From Chlorogloea sp. CCALA 695 (GTDB lineage: Bacteria > Cyanobacteriota > Cyanobacteriia > Cyanobacteriales > Chroococcidiopsidaceae), in assembly GCF_003003885.1 (NCBI RefSeq), contig NZ_PVWN01000006.1:1-64000 (forward strand): DNA of 64,000 nucleotides. Reading direction: 5' to 3'. The notes below the pieces were generated by a model, which was given only the letters and a program-made list of their open reading frames with translations, was not told where the DNA came from and did no database searches. Made by a program: the position numbers and the translations under genes. Of this stretch, positions 1 to 8,495 are shown piece after piece (position 1 is the first letter of the stretch; the number at the start of each line of letters is the position of its first letter).

Positions 1-77
1 GAGCCAGATGAGGCGAAAGCTTCACGTCTGGATCTAACAGAGAGGTGCGGAGCATAATAGCCCCCATCGACTCTAAC
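1..77 (+). mobile_element. 3' end of a group II intron (domains V and VI)
   Basis: Bases 1-34 fold as a classic group II domain V: a GAGCC start carrying the AGC triad, a GAAA tetraloop at about 15-18, and a 3' strand with an ACG bulge closing with GGATC. Bases 36-77 can form domain VI, with a candidate branch-point A near 70 and an intron end at CTCTAAC (about 77). The rest of the intron and any reverse transcriptase lie before the window. The exact 3' splice site is inferred. Confidence 0.75.
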
Positions 78-118
78 CTTTGATGATTAGCCCAATTGCT
101 GCAATCAAAGTTTTATTT
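78..118 (+). terminator. hairpin followed by T-rich tract just after the intron
   Basis: CTTTGAT (78-84) and ATCAAAG (104-110) are perfect 7-bp inverted arms followed by TTTTATTT. This looks like a rho-independent terminator on the plus strand, directly after the inferred intron end, and could close the interrupted host transcript. Confidence 0.45.
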
Positions 119-175
119 AGCACGTCAAACCAAGAGCGATAAAATAAAAACAAATTGGCTATTAGGCAGTATTGT

Positions 176-925
176 ATGACCGCCCAGATTAGTGAAACCA
201 AATCTGCAACTAAACTTGTAATCACTTGGGAAGCATTACCCAATGATTTTCACCTAGAGGATGACCCAGTGGAGAATACAGGTCAGCCACTCTTGGCTGG
301 TGCTTTGCGCGAAAGTCTAGAAATTATTGGTTTTATTCAACCTCAGATGCTTGTCGCCTCAAATTTTGGTCTTTGTGCAACGCTTAACGGACAGTTTATT
401 GCTAAAGCCCCGGACTGGGTTTATATTGCTCGTGTAAATCAGATTTTAGCTAATCGCCGCAGCTACACACCAACTTTGGAAGGTGATGTTCCGGCGGTGG
501 TAATGGAATTTTTATCAGATACAGAGGATAGAGAATATTCAGTAAAGCCAACCTATCCACCAGGAAAATGGTTTTTCTACGAGCAAATTTTACAAGTTCC
601 CATTTATATAATTTTTGAGCCGGATGGAGGTTTGCTTGAATTTTATCAACTCGAAAATGGACGCTACCAGTTAAAGCAACCAGATGAGAATGGTCGTCAT
701 TGGATTAATGAGATGGGGTTATTTTTAGGAACTTGGCAAGGTACAAAAGAAGCCAGAACAGGCTATTGGTTGCGGTGGTGGGATGAAGCAGATAACTTGT
801 TACTGTGGGCAGTAGAACAGATTGAACAAGAACGTCAACGCGCTGAACAAGAACGTCAACAAAAGGAACGAATAATTGCCTATTTACAATCTCAAGGTAT
901 CGACCCGGATAATTTGCCTAATTGA
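176..925 (+). CDS. Uma2-family putative restriction-like endonuclease (DUF820)
   Basis: This 249-residue protein belongs to the Uma2/DUF820 family, which has a PD-(D/E)XK-like fold, is greatly expanded in cyanobacteria and has no settled role. The family core shows as APDWVYIA (candidate catalytic Asp) followed by AVVMEFLSD (candidate Glu) in the middle of the chain. The C-terminus is an acidic, Gln/Arg-rich helix with repeated EQER(Q) units, probably a coiled coil. The ATG at 176 is preferred over an in-frame TTG at 155. It stands alone between a group II intron end and a dead catalase gene, and is one of three Uma2 genes in the window. Confidence 0.75.
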   Translation: MTAQISETKSATKLVITWEALPNDFHLEDDPVENTGQPLLAGALRESLEIIGFIQPQMLVASNFGLCATLNGQFIAKAPDWVYIARVNQILANRRSYTPTLEGDVPAVVMEFLSDTEDREYSVKPTYPPGKWFFYEQILQVPIYIIFEPDGGLLEFYQLENGRYQLKQPDENGRHWINEMGLFLGTWQGTKEARTGYWLRWWDEADNLLLWAVEQIEQERQRAEQERQQKERIIAYLQSQGIDPDNLPN

Positions 926-998
926 GCATAATACAACTCTTGGTAATGCGCTAACACGAGTAATATTGCATTAACCGCTACTAGAGTAAGCGCTTTAA

Positions 999-1394
999 AA
1001 TAGTTTAGCTAAAGGTTCTCAAAAAACAAATTTGCGCGATGCCAATATGCAGTGGGATTTTTTGTCGCTCAATCCAAAATCGTTACACCAGATTACAATT
1101 TTGTTTAGCGATCGCGGATTGCCTGCTAGTTACCGCCACATAAACGGCTACGGTAGTCATACGCTCTCGTTTATAAATGATTAAGGTAAGCGGGTTTGGT
1201 GCAAATTTTACTTCAAAACCCGTCAGGGCTTAGAGTGCATTACAGGGAAGGAGTCAGCTAATTTGATTGGGAGCGATCGCGAATCTCACGTACTGTGGGC
1301 AACTAAGCAATTTTTACCCACAGGATTTTTGCTGATATCGGCTTTTACAAATCCTCATCAGTTAGGAGTAGCGATGGTTACAAAACCTGGTTAA
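999..1394 (+). pseudogene. catalase (katA/katE type) internal fragment, broken
   Basis: Frame 3 from about 1023 reads [12 protein letters not shown], then [33 protein letters not shown] and KFYFKTRQGL, and ends in a DRESH motif near 1275-1289. These are core sequences of haem catalases, including the RHxxGxGSHT region. An in-frame TAA at 1182 interrupts it, no start codon or N-terminal half is present, and the sequence after 1290 no longer resembles catalase before the stop at 1392. It is a decayed fragment of about 90 recognisable codons. The rest of the 926-1439 gap holds nothing I recognise apart from the leader of the next gene. Confidence 0.8.
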
Positions 1395-1439
1395 TAGCTT
1401 TGTTATGTTGATTAGTGAAAGCGCAAAGGAATACGAACT

Positions 1440-2219
1440 GTGGGTTTGGTTGCAATTGAAATTATTGAAGGTAATCCGCATCTGCGAAGTCTATTGAGTT
1501 GGCACTTGCAACAAGTAGGTTACAGAATGTATCAAGCTGCTAACCTAGCTCAAGGTAGGGAAATATTTTTAACTGGGCAACCAACTTTGGTAATTCTAGA
1601 TTCTGATTTGCCTGATGGTGATGGGGTAGAATTTTGCCGATGGTTGCAGTTGCAACAACAACCATTAGTTTTAATGTTATCAGCACGAAATACTGAAATA
1701 GATATAGTTACAGGTTTGCAAGCGGGAGCCGATGACTACTTAACTAAACCTTTTGGAATGCAAGAGTTTATGGCAAGAGTAGACGCAATGTTACGGCGCA
1801 AACGTACTCCTATAGCTCCAGTTTATCTAGATTATGGGACTTTGCAAATTGATTTAATCCAGCGTCGCGTCCGCTTTCAAGGCGAATTTATAGATTTAAC
1901 TCCTCAAGAATTTAGCTTATTATATGTACTAGCTCAAGCTAGTGGAGAAGCCTTAAGTCGTTCCCAATTGCTCCGCCGAGCTTGGCCCGATGCCATTGAC
2001 AACCCGCGTACTATTGATACACACGTTTTGTCCCTACGCAAAAAGATTGAAATAGATGCCAGAGCGCCGAGTTTGGTGCAAACTGTGCGTAATGTTGGTT
2101 ATAGGTTCAATATGGAAGCTATTGAGCCTAAAACTTCTTCCACTTATGAAGTAAAGTATCAGCCGACAACTACTCAACTTAAAAGTTTTCAATCTACCGC
2201 CGTCAGAAATCAGCGTTAA
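1440..2219 (+). CDS. nblR: OmpR-family response regulator, NblR-like
   Basis: This 259-residue protein has a receiver domain (about 5-120) and an OmpR-type winged-helix DNA-binding domain (about 128-226). The receiver keeps the phospho-acceptor position Asp54 (LVILDSDLPDGDG) and the Lys of LTKPFG. The usual acidic pair at the start of the domain reads IIEGN, so one metal-binding acid is Gly. NblR, which triggers phycobilisome degradation under nutrient stress, is known as an atypical regulator of this kind. The NblR name rests on this and on the SDLPDGDG/LSARN/GADDYLTKPFGMQEF stretches. The GTG start at 1440 follows AAAGGA with 9-nt spacing. No sensor kinase lies nearby. Confidence 0.6.
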   Translation: MGLVAIEIIEGNPHLRSLLSWHLQQVGYRMYQAANLAQGREIFLTGQPTLVILDSDLPDGDGVEFCRWLQLQQQPLVLMLSARNTEIDIVTGLQAGADDYLTKPFGMQEFMARVDAMLRRKRTPIAPVYLDYGTLQIDLIQRRVRFQGEFIDLTPQEFSLLYVLAQASGEALSRSQLLRRAWPDAIDNPRTIDTHVLSLRKKIEIDARAPSLVQTVRNVGYRFNMEAIEPKTSSTYEVKYQPTTTQLKSFQSTAVRNQR

Positions 2220-2282
2220 AGTTTGAATTTTTGCGGTGTTAGCGGTTCAAAATATAGATTGTTCTTGCTATAAATTCAATCT

Positions 2283-3386
2283 ATGCGATCGCCAATTAAT
2301 GTAGCTGTAATCGGTACGGGATTCGGGCAAAAAGTCCATATTCCCGGCTTGCAAGCACATCCACACACTCAAGTTGTAGCAGTTTACAACCAAGACGCAG
2401 CCAAAGCTCAAAGTATCGCTCAAACTTACAATATTCCTTACTTTTGCACCAGTATTGAGGAAGTTTTGGCATTGAAAGAAGTACAGGCTGTGAGTATTTC
2501 TACGCCGCCATTTTTGCATTACGACATGGCAAAAACTGTATTGCACGCCGGAAAGCATTTATTGCTAGAAAAACCGACAGCATTATCTGCGGTTGAAGCA
2601 CGGGAATTATACAATATCGCTTTAGAGCAAAATGTTGTTGCTACCTTAGATTTTGAATTTCGATTTGTCCCAGCTTGGCAGTATTTAGCTGAACTCTTAG
2701 CCGCAGGCTATGTAGGGCAACAACGCTTAATTAAGATAGATTGGTTAGTACCTAGCCGCGCCGACGCTACAAAGCCCTGGAATTGGTACGCCCGTAAAGA
2801 TTTAGGTGGGGGTGCGTTGGGTGCTTTGGGTTCCCATACCTTTGATTATATTAGCTGGCTGTTTGGCGACGTAGAAAGGTTGTGCGCTCATTTAAGTACA
2901 GCCGTGAGTTTGCGCCCCGACGGTAAGGGAAAAATGCAACCAGTGGATGCTGACGATAGCTGTATGTTGATGCTAGAACTTGCTAATGGTATACCTTGCC
3001 AAGTAACTATTAGCGCTTGTACTTATCAAGGAAGAGGGCATTGGGTAGAAATATATGGCGATCGCGGTACTTTAGTATTAGGCAGCAATAATCAAAAAGA
3101 TTACGTCCATGGTTTTCATTTGTGGGCAAGCTTTAATGGAGAACCTCTAACACAACTAGAAATTCCCCAGCGTTTAGCTTTTAACCAAACTTACACCGAT
3201 GGACGCATTGCCCCTTTTATCAGGGTAGTAGACAATTGGGTGCAAGGAATTGAGCGCGGTATTTCCCTCGCACCTTCTTTTAAAGAAGGAGTTTACAGCC
3301 AATTATTGATGGATATTGCCCATCAATCTCACCAAACGCGCCGTTGGGTAGACGTGCCAAAATTGGCTGATTTTCTTAGACCATAG
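2283..3386 (+). CDS. Gfo/Idh/MocA family NAD(P)-dependent oxidoreductase
   Basis: The N-terminus carries a Rossmann nucleotide-binding motif (VIGTGFGQKVHIPGL). It is followed by the family's EKP motif (LLLEKPTAL, near residue 97), which holds the catalytic Lys, and by a C-terminal alpha/beta substrate domain with the GGGALGALGSHTFDY stretch. At 367 residues it has the usual length. Members oxidise or reduce sugars, inositols or biliverdin; the substrate cannot be told here. Its last 11 bases overlap the end of ftrC, which is transcribed towards it. Confidence 0.85.
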   Translation: MRSPINVAVIGTGFGQKVHIPGLQAHPHTQVVAVYNQDAAKAQSIAQTYNIPYFCTSIEEVLALKEVQAVSISTPPFLHYDMAKTVLHAGKHLLLEKPTALSAVEARELYNIALEQNVVATLDFEFRFVPAWQYLAELLAAGYVGQQRLIKIDWLVPSRADATKPWNWYARKDLGGGALGALGSHTFDYISWLFGDVERLCAHLSTAVSLRPDGKGKMQPVDADDSCMLMLELANGIPCQVTISACTYQGRGHWVEIYGDRGTLVLGSNNQKDYVHGFHLWASFNGEPLTQLEIPQRLAFNQTYTDGRIAPFIRVVDNWVQGIERGISLAPSFKEGVYSQLLMDIAHQSHQTRRWVDVPKLADFLRP

Positions 3387-3741
3387 TTTCTCGAACAGTT
3401 TTGATTTCCTCTAAAGATATGTCTTGCTTTTCGCCAGCAAAGTCATTATCGGAGGTGAGAAACAGCATACAATGGCACTCTTTGCGCTCTCTCATCGGTA
3501 CGCAAGGGCAGTTCCAAAAAGTAGCATGAACTTCGGCTTCTTTGTCTTCATAATGGCGACAAGGACATAAGGGCGCGCCCAAATCGTCTTTGTGTTTGGC
3601 AAGTCCTTCGATAACTACTGCCGTTACTGAAGGTTCAGCACAAAAATAAGTTCCGGTGCGTTTGGCGTAAGTTTGGGAAAACTGCCACATGGCTTCTAGG
3701 TTTTTGTCAGTCGATAGTTTCGAGTTTTCTTGGGAATCCAT
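3376..3741 (-). CDS. ftrC: ferredoxin-thioredoxin reductase, catalytic beta chain
   Basis: This 121-residue protein passes electrons from photosynthetic ferredoxin to thioredoxin through a 4Fe-4S cluster and a redox-active disulfide, and so light-activates Calvin-cycle enzymes. All expected cysteines are visible: CPCRHYEDK, NCPC and ECHCMLF, plus FCAEPSV near the start. Length and cysteine spacing match plant and cyanobacterial FtrC. The variable chain (ftrV) is not in the window. It ends inside the convergent oxidoreductase gene. A GAGGAG-like region in the leader (near 3760) is the only clear upstream feature. Confidence 0.93.
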   Translation of the reverse strand: MDSQENSKLSTDKNLEAMWQFSQTYAKRTGTYFCAEPSVTAVVIEGLAKHKDDLGAPLCPCRHYEDKEAEVHATFWNCPCVPMRERKECHCMLFLTSDNDFAGEKQDISLEEIKTVRETMV

Positions 3742-3810
3742 AGTAAAGGCGCTTATTAGTGAGGAGTTGCTATTTAAGCATTTTAGCTTAGAGGATGTTT
3801 GAAGTATGAG

Positions 3811-3837
3811 GATTAATGGCGAAAGTCTCCATTAATC
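3811..3837. repeat. perfect 9-bp inverted repeat
   Basis: GATTAATGG (3811-3819) and CCATTAATC (3829-3837) enclose a 9-nt loop. It lies between ftrC and the DUF58 gene and has no U-tract on either side, so it is not a typical terminator. The loop side GGCGAAAGTCTCC resembles a smaller hairpin at 7586-7605. Confidence 0.5.
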
Positions 3838-3884
3838 GCAACTAACTAAAAAACCTCCAAACATTTATTAACAGGCGGAGTTAG

Positions 3885-5033
3885 TCAAATTAAGGTTTTT
3901 TGTAGCTGTAGTTGCAGGGATTGATCGGCCTGAATTGTTAACCCTGGGAATTGTCGATTTTCTAAGTTGCTAGGCTCAGAACTATTTTGCCACAGTACCC
4001 AACGACTACCAAGGGGAAGAATATCGAGGGATTGGGGGTTTTCAGTCAGCCAAATTAAGGGATGAGGCGGCAAATTACTATTAATAGCTTCGATAGTGGC
4101 GTTTGTGGCGGCTAAAGCTTCTAAAACCGGGCGATCGCCTTTAATTAATCCGGTACTTGCAGTCCACAATTTTATATTCAACTGTTTTGACACGGCATAA
4201 AAATACAAAGAAGCCGCCGCCGTCACTGCTTGTTCAAAATTATCGCTTTGCCAAGAACCCGCACTGTCTAAACAAATAACTATTTCTTGTCCGCTTGTAA
4301 TTACTTCTAATTCTCGTACTCGTAGTTCGCCGTAACGGGCGCTGGTACGCCAGTGAATTAGACGGGTAGGATCGCCCATGCGGTAAGGGCGCAAACTGCG
4401 GGTAATGCCAGAAGTTGATGACTGGGAGCGCTTTTGACTATTTGCTATTTGCTTGTCTTCAAGCCCAATCTCATCAATTAAAGGGCAGTGAGTTAGGGTA
4501 AATACGTGCGGATAAACGATCGCCTTGGCGGTCGAATTGCGATCGCGCCGACACCAAAATAAGCCCAAAGGTGCAGCCGTCCGCAGCCTGACTGTTTGCC
4601 ATTGATACACGCCTCGGCGTGACGCGCGTAGTTCGTAAACCCAACGGTAGGAAGTTTCAGGAGCGATCGCCTCTATAGCTGTTTTTACGGGTTTTCCCAG
4701 CACAAAAGGTAAAATATCTTGGACTTGTAATAAAGTTTTTGATTGAAGTGTTTGGTTACTTATTTCTAAGGCGATCGTCAAGTCATCCCCGGCGCTTACA
4801 GGTTGAATAGGTTGACGACGAATAGAAATGCCTCTAAGACTTCGCTTTGGTAAAATAATAGCTATTCCCAAAATGGCAAAACTCAAGCCGCTAATTACAT
4901 ACAGCCACCCTGCCATAGTATTAATTGCTGCACCAAAAAAACATATCGCTACGCCTGCTAATACCCAGCCACTATAATCCGGTTTAACAGCGTGAGTTTC
5001 TAACCAATTGCTAAAACGGTTGGCAATATTCAT
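3885..5033 (-). CDS. DUF58 domain-containing membrane protein
   Basis: This 382-residue protein has two adjacent hydrophobic segments near the N-terminus (about 20-65). A beta-rich middle follows, then the DUF58 signature, LRPYRMGDPTRLIHWRTSAR with VRELE after it, and a von Willebrand-like fold (IVICLDSAGSW). DUF58 proteins often pair with MoxR ATPases, but no MoxR gene is present here. An in-frame GTG at 5072 would extend it by 13 residues. That GTG sits inside the terminator hairpin that follows typA, so the ATG at 5033 is chosen. Function is unknown. Confidence 0.82.
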   Translation of the reverse strand: MNIANRFSNWLETHAVKPDYSGWVLAGVAICFFGAAINTMAGWLYVISGLSFAILGIAIILPKRSLRGISIRRQPIQPVSAGDDLTIALEISNQTLQSKTLLQVQDILPFVLGKPVKTAIEAIAPETSYRWVYELRASRRGVYQWQTVRLRTAAPLGLFWCRRDRNSTAKAIVYPHVFTLTHCPLIDEIGLEDKQIANSQKRSQSSTSGITRSLRPYRMGDPTRLIHWRTSARYGELRVRELEVITSGQEIVICLDSAGSWQSDNFEQAVTAAASLYFYAVSKQLNIKLWTASTGLIKGDRPVLEALAATNATIEAINSNLPPHPLIWLTENPQSLDILPLGSRWVLWQNSSEPSNLENRQFPGLTIQADQSLQLQLQKTLI

Positions 5034-5051
5034 AATTGGTAGATGCTTATA

Positions 5052-5078
5052 AAAAAGGTGGGCATTACCCACCTTTTT
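5052..5078 (-). terminator. rho-independent terminator of typA
   Basis: AAAAAGGTGGG and CCCACCTTTTT are perfect 11-bp arms around a 5-nt loop, starting 23 bases after the typA stop. The A and T tracts would allow termination on both strands. Confidence 0.85.
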
Positions 5079-5100
5079 AGATTATCAGCTTAGTCAAGAT

Positions 5101-6891
5101 TTATTTTCTAACTAGCTTTTTACTTACTTTCCGCAAACGAATAGATTTAGGAGTTACTTCCACTAATTCCTCTGGGCCAATGTACTCTAAAGCTCGTTCT
5201 AAGCTCATATCCAAAGGTGTTTGCAACTGTACCAGTTCATCGCCACCCGCCGCGCGATGGTTTGTTAGCTGTTTAGTTTTGCAGATATTTATTTCTAAGT
5301 CTTGAGGACGATTGTGTTCGCCGACAATCATACCTTTGTAGACTTTTGTTGTGGGGTGAATGAAAAATATGCCTCGATCTTCAGCATTTTTCATGGAATA
5401 GAACGTAGAAACACCTTCTTCAAAGGAAATCAACACGCCATTGCGTCGAGCTTCAATATCGCCAGATAGGGGACGATAATCTAAAAAGCTATGGTTCATG
5501 ATGCCATCACCACGAGTTAGGCGCATAAATTCGCCTCTAAAACCAACCAAACCACGAGCGGGAATTACAAATTCTAGTTGCGTACGTCCGTTACCGCCTA
5601 CTTGCATATCTTGCATTTCGCCTTTACGCTGTCCCAGACGTTCGATGCAGCTACCAACGCCTTCTTCTGGTACGTCTAATACCAAGCATTCGTAAGGTTC
5701 GCAAGGTTGTCCGTTGACTTCGCGGTAAATAACCTGTGGCTGAGATACTTGAAACTCGTAACCTTCGCGGCGCATAGTTTCAATTAAAATCCCTAAGTGT
5801 AATTCGCCTCTACCACAAACTGCAAACTTGTCCGCCGAATCGGTTTCTTCGACGCGCAGAGCAACGTTTGTTTCTAATTCTCTAAATAAGCGATCCCGTA
5901 CTTGTCTAGACGTAACTAATTTACCTTCTTGTCCAGCAAAGGGCGAATCGTTTACAGAGAAAGTCATCTGCAACGTTGGCTCGTCTACTTTAATTAATGG
6001 TAAAGCAAGGGGTTCGTTGGGACAAGTTATGGTTTCACCGATATTTGCTTCTGCAAAACCTGCTACCGCCACAATGTTTCCGGCGCTGGCTTCTTCTAAA
6101 TCGATCCGCTTTAATCCATCAAAGCCCATCAATTTACTGATTTTACCTTTAACAATTGCCCCAGATTCAACAATTAATGCTGCTTGCTGTCCGGCGCGAA
6201 TTGTACCGTTATGAATTTTGCCGATTACAATCCGCCCTAGATAGTCAGAATAATCTAGAGTTGTTACTTGCAACTGCAAAGGCTTATTTACATCCCCAAT
6301 TGGTGGGGGTACGTGGCGCAAAATCGCATTAAATAGCGGCTGCATATCCGTAGATTCTTGCTCTAAATCATCTTTGGCGTAGCCAGCTAGTCCTGACGCA
6401 AACAGGTAAGGAAACTCGCACTGGTCATCATCCGCGCCTAGTTCCAAAAATAAATCTAATACTTTATCAACCGAACCGTGAGGATCAGCTTGAGGTCTAT
6501 CGATTTTGTTGACTACTACAATTGGGCGTAGTCCTTTTTCTAAAGCTTTTTTTAGGACAAAGCGAGTTTGAGGCATGGGGCCTTCGTTGGCATCTACAAT
6601 CAAGATGCAACCATCTACCATCCCTAATACGCGCTCTACTTCTCCGCCAAAATCAGCGTGTCCGGGAGTATCAACAATATTAACTAGCGTATCTTTGTAG
6701 CGAACGGCGGTATTTTTAGACAAAATTGTAATGCCCCGCTCTCTTTCTAGGGCGTTGGAGTCCATCACGCAATCAATGACTTCTTCTCCTTCTCGGAATA
6801 TGCCAGACTGGCGCAAGAGAGCATCAACGAGCGTCGTTTTGCCGTGATCGACGTGGGCGATAATAGCAACGTTGCGAATGGGAATCGTCAT
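5101..6891 (-). CDS. typA: translational GTPase TypA/BipA
   Basis: This 596-residue ribosome-binding GTPase is related to EF-G and assists ribosome assembly and translation under stress. The G motifs are clear: AHVDHGKTT (G1, residues 10-18), RGITI (G2), DTPGH (G3) and NKID (G4). The EF-G-like domains II, III and V and the BipA-specific C-terminus follow, the latter including [12 protein letters not shown] and YKGMIVGEH. Length is typical. It is followed by a strong terminator and appears to be a single-gene unit. Confidence 0.96.
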   Translation of the reverse strand: MTIPIRNVAIIAHVDHGKTTLVDALLRQSGIFREGEEVIDCVMDSNALERERGITILSKNTAVRYKDTLVNIVDTPGHADFGGEVERVLGMVDGCILIVDANEGPMPQTRFVLKKALEKGLRPIVVVNKIDRPQADPHGSVDKVLDLFLELGADDDQCEFPYLFASGLAGYAKDDLEQESTDMQPLFNAILRHVPPPIGDVNKPLQLQVTTLDYSDYLGRIVIGKIHNGTIRAGQQAALIVESGAIVKGKISKLMGFDGLKRIDLEEASAGNIVAVAGFAEANIGETITCPNEPLALPLIKVDEPTLQMTFSVNDSPFAGQEGKLVTSRQVRDRLFRELETNVALRVEETDSADKFAVCGRGELHLGILIETMRREGYEFQVSQPQVIYREVNGQPCEPYECLVLDVPEEGVGSCIERLGQRKGEMQDMQVGGNGRTQLEFVIPARGLVGFRGEFMRLTRGDGIMNHSFLDYRPLSGDIEARRNGVLISFEEGVSTFYSMKNAEDRGIFFIHPTTKVYKGMIVGEHNRPQDLEINICKTKQLTNHRAAGGDELVQLQTPLDMSLERALEYIGPEELVEVTPKSIRLRKVSKKLVRK

Positions 6892-7039
6892 AAAATAAGG
6901 ACTAAGAACTTAGTTTTTATAAGGGCTGGTATTCTTTAACAGAGTTCTCACCAAAATCATCTATCTGTAAAGAATCCTTAATAGATTGTAGCTTGTTTAC
7001 TCCCAAAACAGCTATTTTGTTTGACGGCTGCTTTTTCAC

Positions 7040-7495
7040 CTACGCTGCCATTAGTAATACATTTTCTAACTTTGCCTTAGTATCGCTATAAAAATGCCTC
7101 AATTTTTGCACTGTTACTAACGACAAGCCAAACTTTACTACTCCAACAATTTGTCCCCAAGCGTACACTTGGGAAACATTAACAGCTTGCTCAAACTTTT
7201 GTTTGTAAAACTCTAACCAAAACTGGGGTGCTTGGCGAGTGTTTTTGTTCCAGCGCTTACGCCACCGGATAATATCGGCAGTATTTGGCGCTTCTGCGGC
7301 TAAAATTGGCGGTAAATCGGCATAACTAACAAATCTACTAAATTTTACGCCCACTACCAACACTACACGCGCCCAGCAGCGAATATATTTAATTTGAGTA
7401 ATATCTACTTTTATAAGTAACGCGATCGCCTCCACCGTCACAAAACGCGCTAGTGGATTAATATACTTGGCTTCTTTGTGTTCTATTGGTATCAT
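7040..7495 (-). CDS. hypothetical protein, unknown family
   Basis: This 151-residue basic protein is rich in Arg, Lys and aromatic residues. I do not recognise it. It has no signal peptide, and the one hydrophobic stretch (WARVVLVVGVKF) is too short and too charged at its ends for a clear membrane anchor. A patch IIRWRKRWNKNTRQ suggests nucleic-acid or polyanion contact. CCCAT-tt-ATGGG (7507-7518) lies just before the start and could be an operator for this gene or the divergent regulator. Confidence 0.55.
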   Translation of the reverse strand: MIPIEHKEAKYINPLARFVTVEAIALLIKVDITQIKYIRCWARVVLVVGVKFSRFVSYADLPPILAAEAPNTADIIRWRKRWNKNTRQAPQFWLEFYKQKFEQAVNVSQVYAWGQIVGVVKFGLSLVTVQKLRHFYSDTKAKLENVLLMAA

Positions 7496-7528
7496 GTTAA
7501 TTAACTCCCATTTATGGGTTTGTGTAAG

Positions 7529-7569
7529 GCGATCGCACTTAGTTTGTCAGACGTGGGCGATCGCTTTTT
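7529..7569 (+). repeat. hairpin built from two HIP1 octamers with T tract
   Basis: Two GCGATCGC octamers (7529-7536 and 7557-7564) can pair across a 20-nt loop and are followed by five T. The form is that of a terminator on the plus strand, yet it lies between two divergent genes. It may act as an attenuator before the XRE gene or simply reflect HIP1 abundance. Confidence 0.4.
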
Positions 7570-7613
7570 AAGCTATTAAATTATTAAAGGCGAAGTCTCA
7601 CCTTTTGTCAACA

Positions 7614-7826
7614 ATGGGCTTGGTCAAACTAAGAATTAAAGAGTTTGCTGGTGAAAAGGGCTGGACAATCAAGGAAGTTGCAGATCGTTCGGGAGTTCCT
7701 TATAGTACGGTAAAAACCTATGTACGCTTACCTCAACGATCAACTGTCGATCTGACGGCGCTACAAAAATTAGCTCAAACTTTTGATGTATTGATGGAAG
7801 ATTTGTTTGAGGTAGTAAAGGAGTAA
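7614..7826 (+). CDS. small XRE-family helix-turn-helix regulator
   Basis: The 70-residue protein consists almost entirely of an XRE/Cro-type helix-turn-helix: MGLVKLRIKEF, then the helix pair WTIKEVADRSGVPYSTVKTY, ending LAQTFDVLMEDLFEVV. The ATG at 7614 is preferred over a TTG at 7605. The sequence AAAGG-N10-CCTTT (7586-7605) can pair just before the gene and might limit ribosome access. Solo proteins of this kind often autoregulate; no toxin partner is seen next to it. Confidence 0.75.
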   Translation: MGLVKLRIKEFAGEKGWTIKEVADRSGVPYSTVKTYVRLPQRSTVDLTALQKLAQTFDVLMEDLFEVVKE

Positions 7827-7839
7827 AGTGCGATCGTTT

Positions 7840-8403
7840 TTATAGTAAAGATTTCAATGGTATTGTAAAATCAGGTACAACATCTTCACCACTTAAAATT
7901 GCTGTAGCTGGGTATTGGGTGATGGATAAATCACTACGATAAACAAAGGCTTGCTGGTTTTGAGGATCTATTAACCAGCCAAGTTTGACACCATTAGCAA
8001 TGTATTCCTGCATCTTGGCTTGAAGTTGAGCTAAGCTATCACTTTTGGAGCGAATTTCAATAGCTAAATCGGGCGCTAAATCTAAAAATCGGTCTTCGCC
8101 TTGATCCCATTCTGGGGGTAGACGATCTTTAGCAACAAAAGCAGCATCAGGCGACTTCACTGCACTATTTGCTAATTTAAAACCCGCACTACAACCAAAA
8201 ACTTCGCCTAAATCGTGTTTTTCTACCCAAATTAGTAGATAAGCTCCTACTTTAGCTTCTCTATTGCTAGAAATTGCGCCATTTAGGGGCATAGTTACGA
8301 GTGTACCATCGGCATTACGTTCAAATCGCAGTTGTGGATTTGCGGAACTCATTAGCATCAGTTCCTCATCAGAAATCGCTGATACAGGTTGTGCAGTATC
8401 CAT
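7840..8403 (-). CDS. Uma2-family putative restriction-like endonuclease (DUF820)
   Basis: This 187-residue protein has the Uma2 layout: SPDAAFVAKDRLP with the first acid, then DLAIEIRSKSDSLAQLQAKM with the second acid, and the closing GVKLGWLIDPQNQQAFVY motif typical of the family. It is a complete, typical-length member. The family is expanded in cyanobacteria and its role is unsettled. It converges with the XRE gene, with 13 bases between stops. Confidence 0.85.
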   Translation of the reverse strand: MDTAQPVSAISDEELMLMSSANPQLRFERNADGTLVTMPLNGAISSNREAKVGAYLLIWVEKHDLGEVFGCSAGFKLANSAVKSPDAAFVAKDRLPPEWDQGEDRFLDLAPDLAIEIRSKSDSLAQLQAKMQEYIANGVKLGWLIDPQNQQAFVYRSDLSITQYPATAILSGEDVVPDFTIPLKSLL

Positions 8404-8495
8404 AACTATGCTGTGGTTAAGACATCTTTAAATTGTATATCGGTCTGCTATGTTGGATTTATTTAGCGATCGCAACAACTTTAGGATTTTTTCTC

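Noticed and set aside
3755..3775. ACTCCTCAC sequence in the ftrC leader, resembling the Yfr1 small-RNA core
   Set aside because: Only part of the core motif is present and no flanking stem-loops are seen, so it is read as ordinary leader sequence.
5498..6214. Plus-strand open frames inside typA
   Set aside because: They lie fully in the typA gene on the opposite strand and show no start context or family motifs.
7529..7564. HIP1 octamer pair taken as a specific regulatory site
   Set aside because: GCGATCGC is so frequent throughout this window that pairs at short distance are expected by chance; it is listed only as a possible hairpin.
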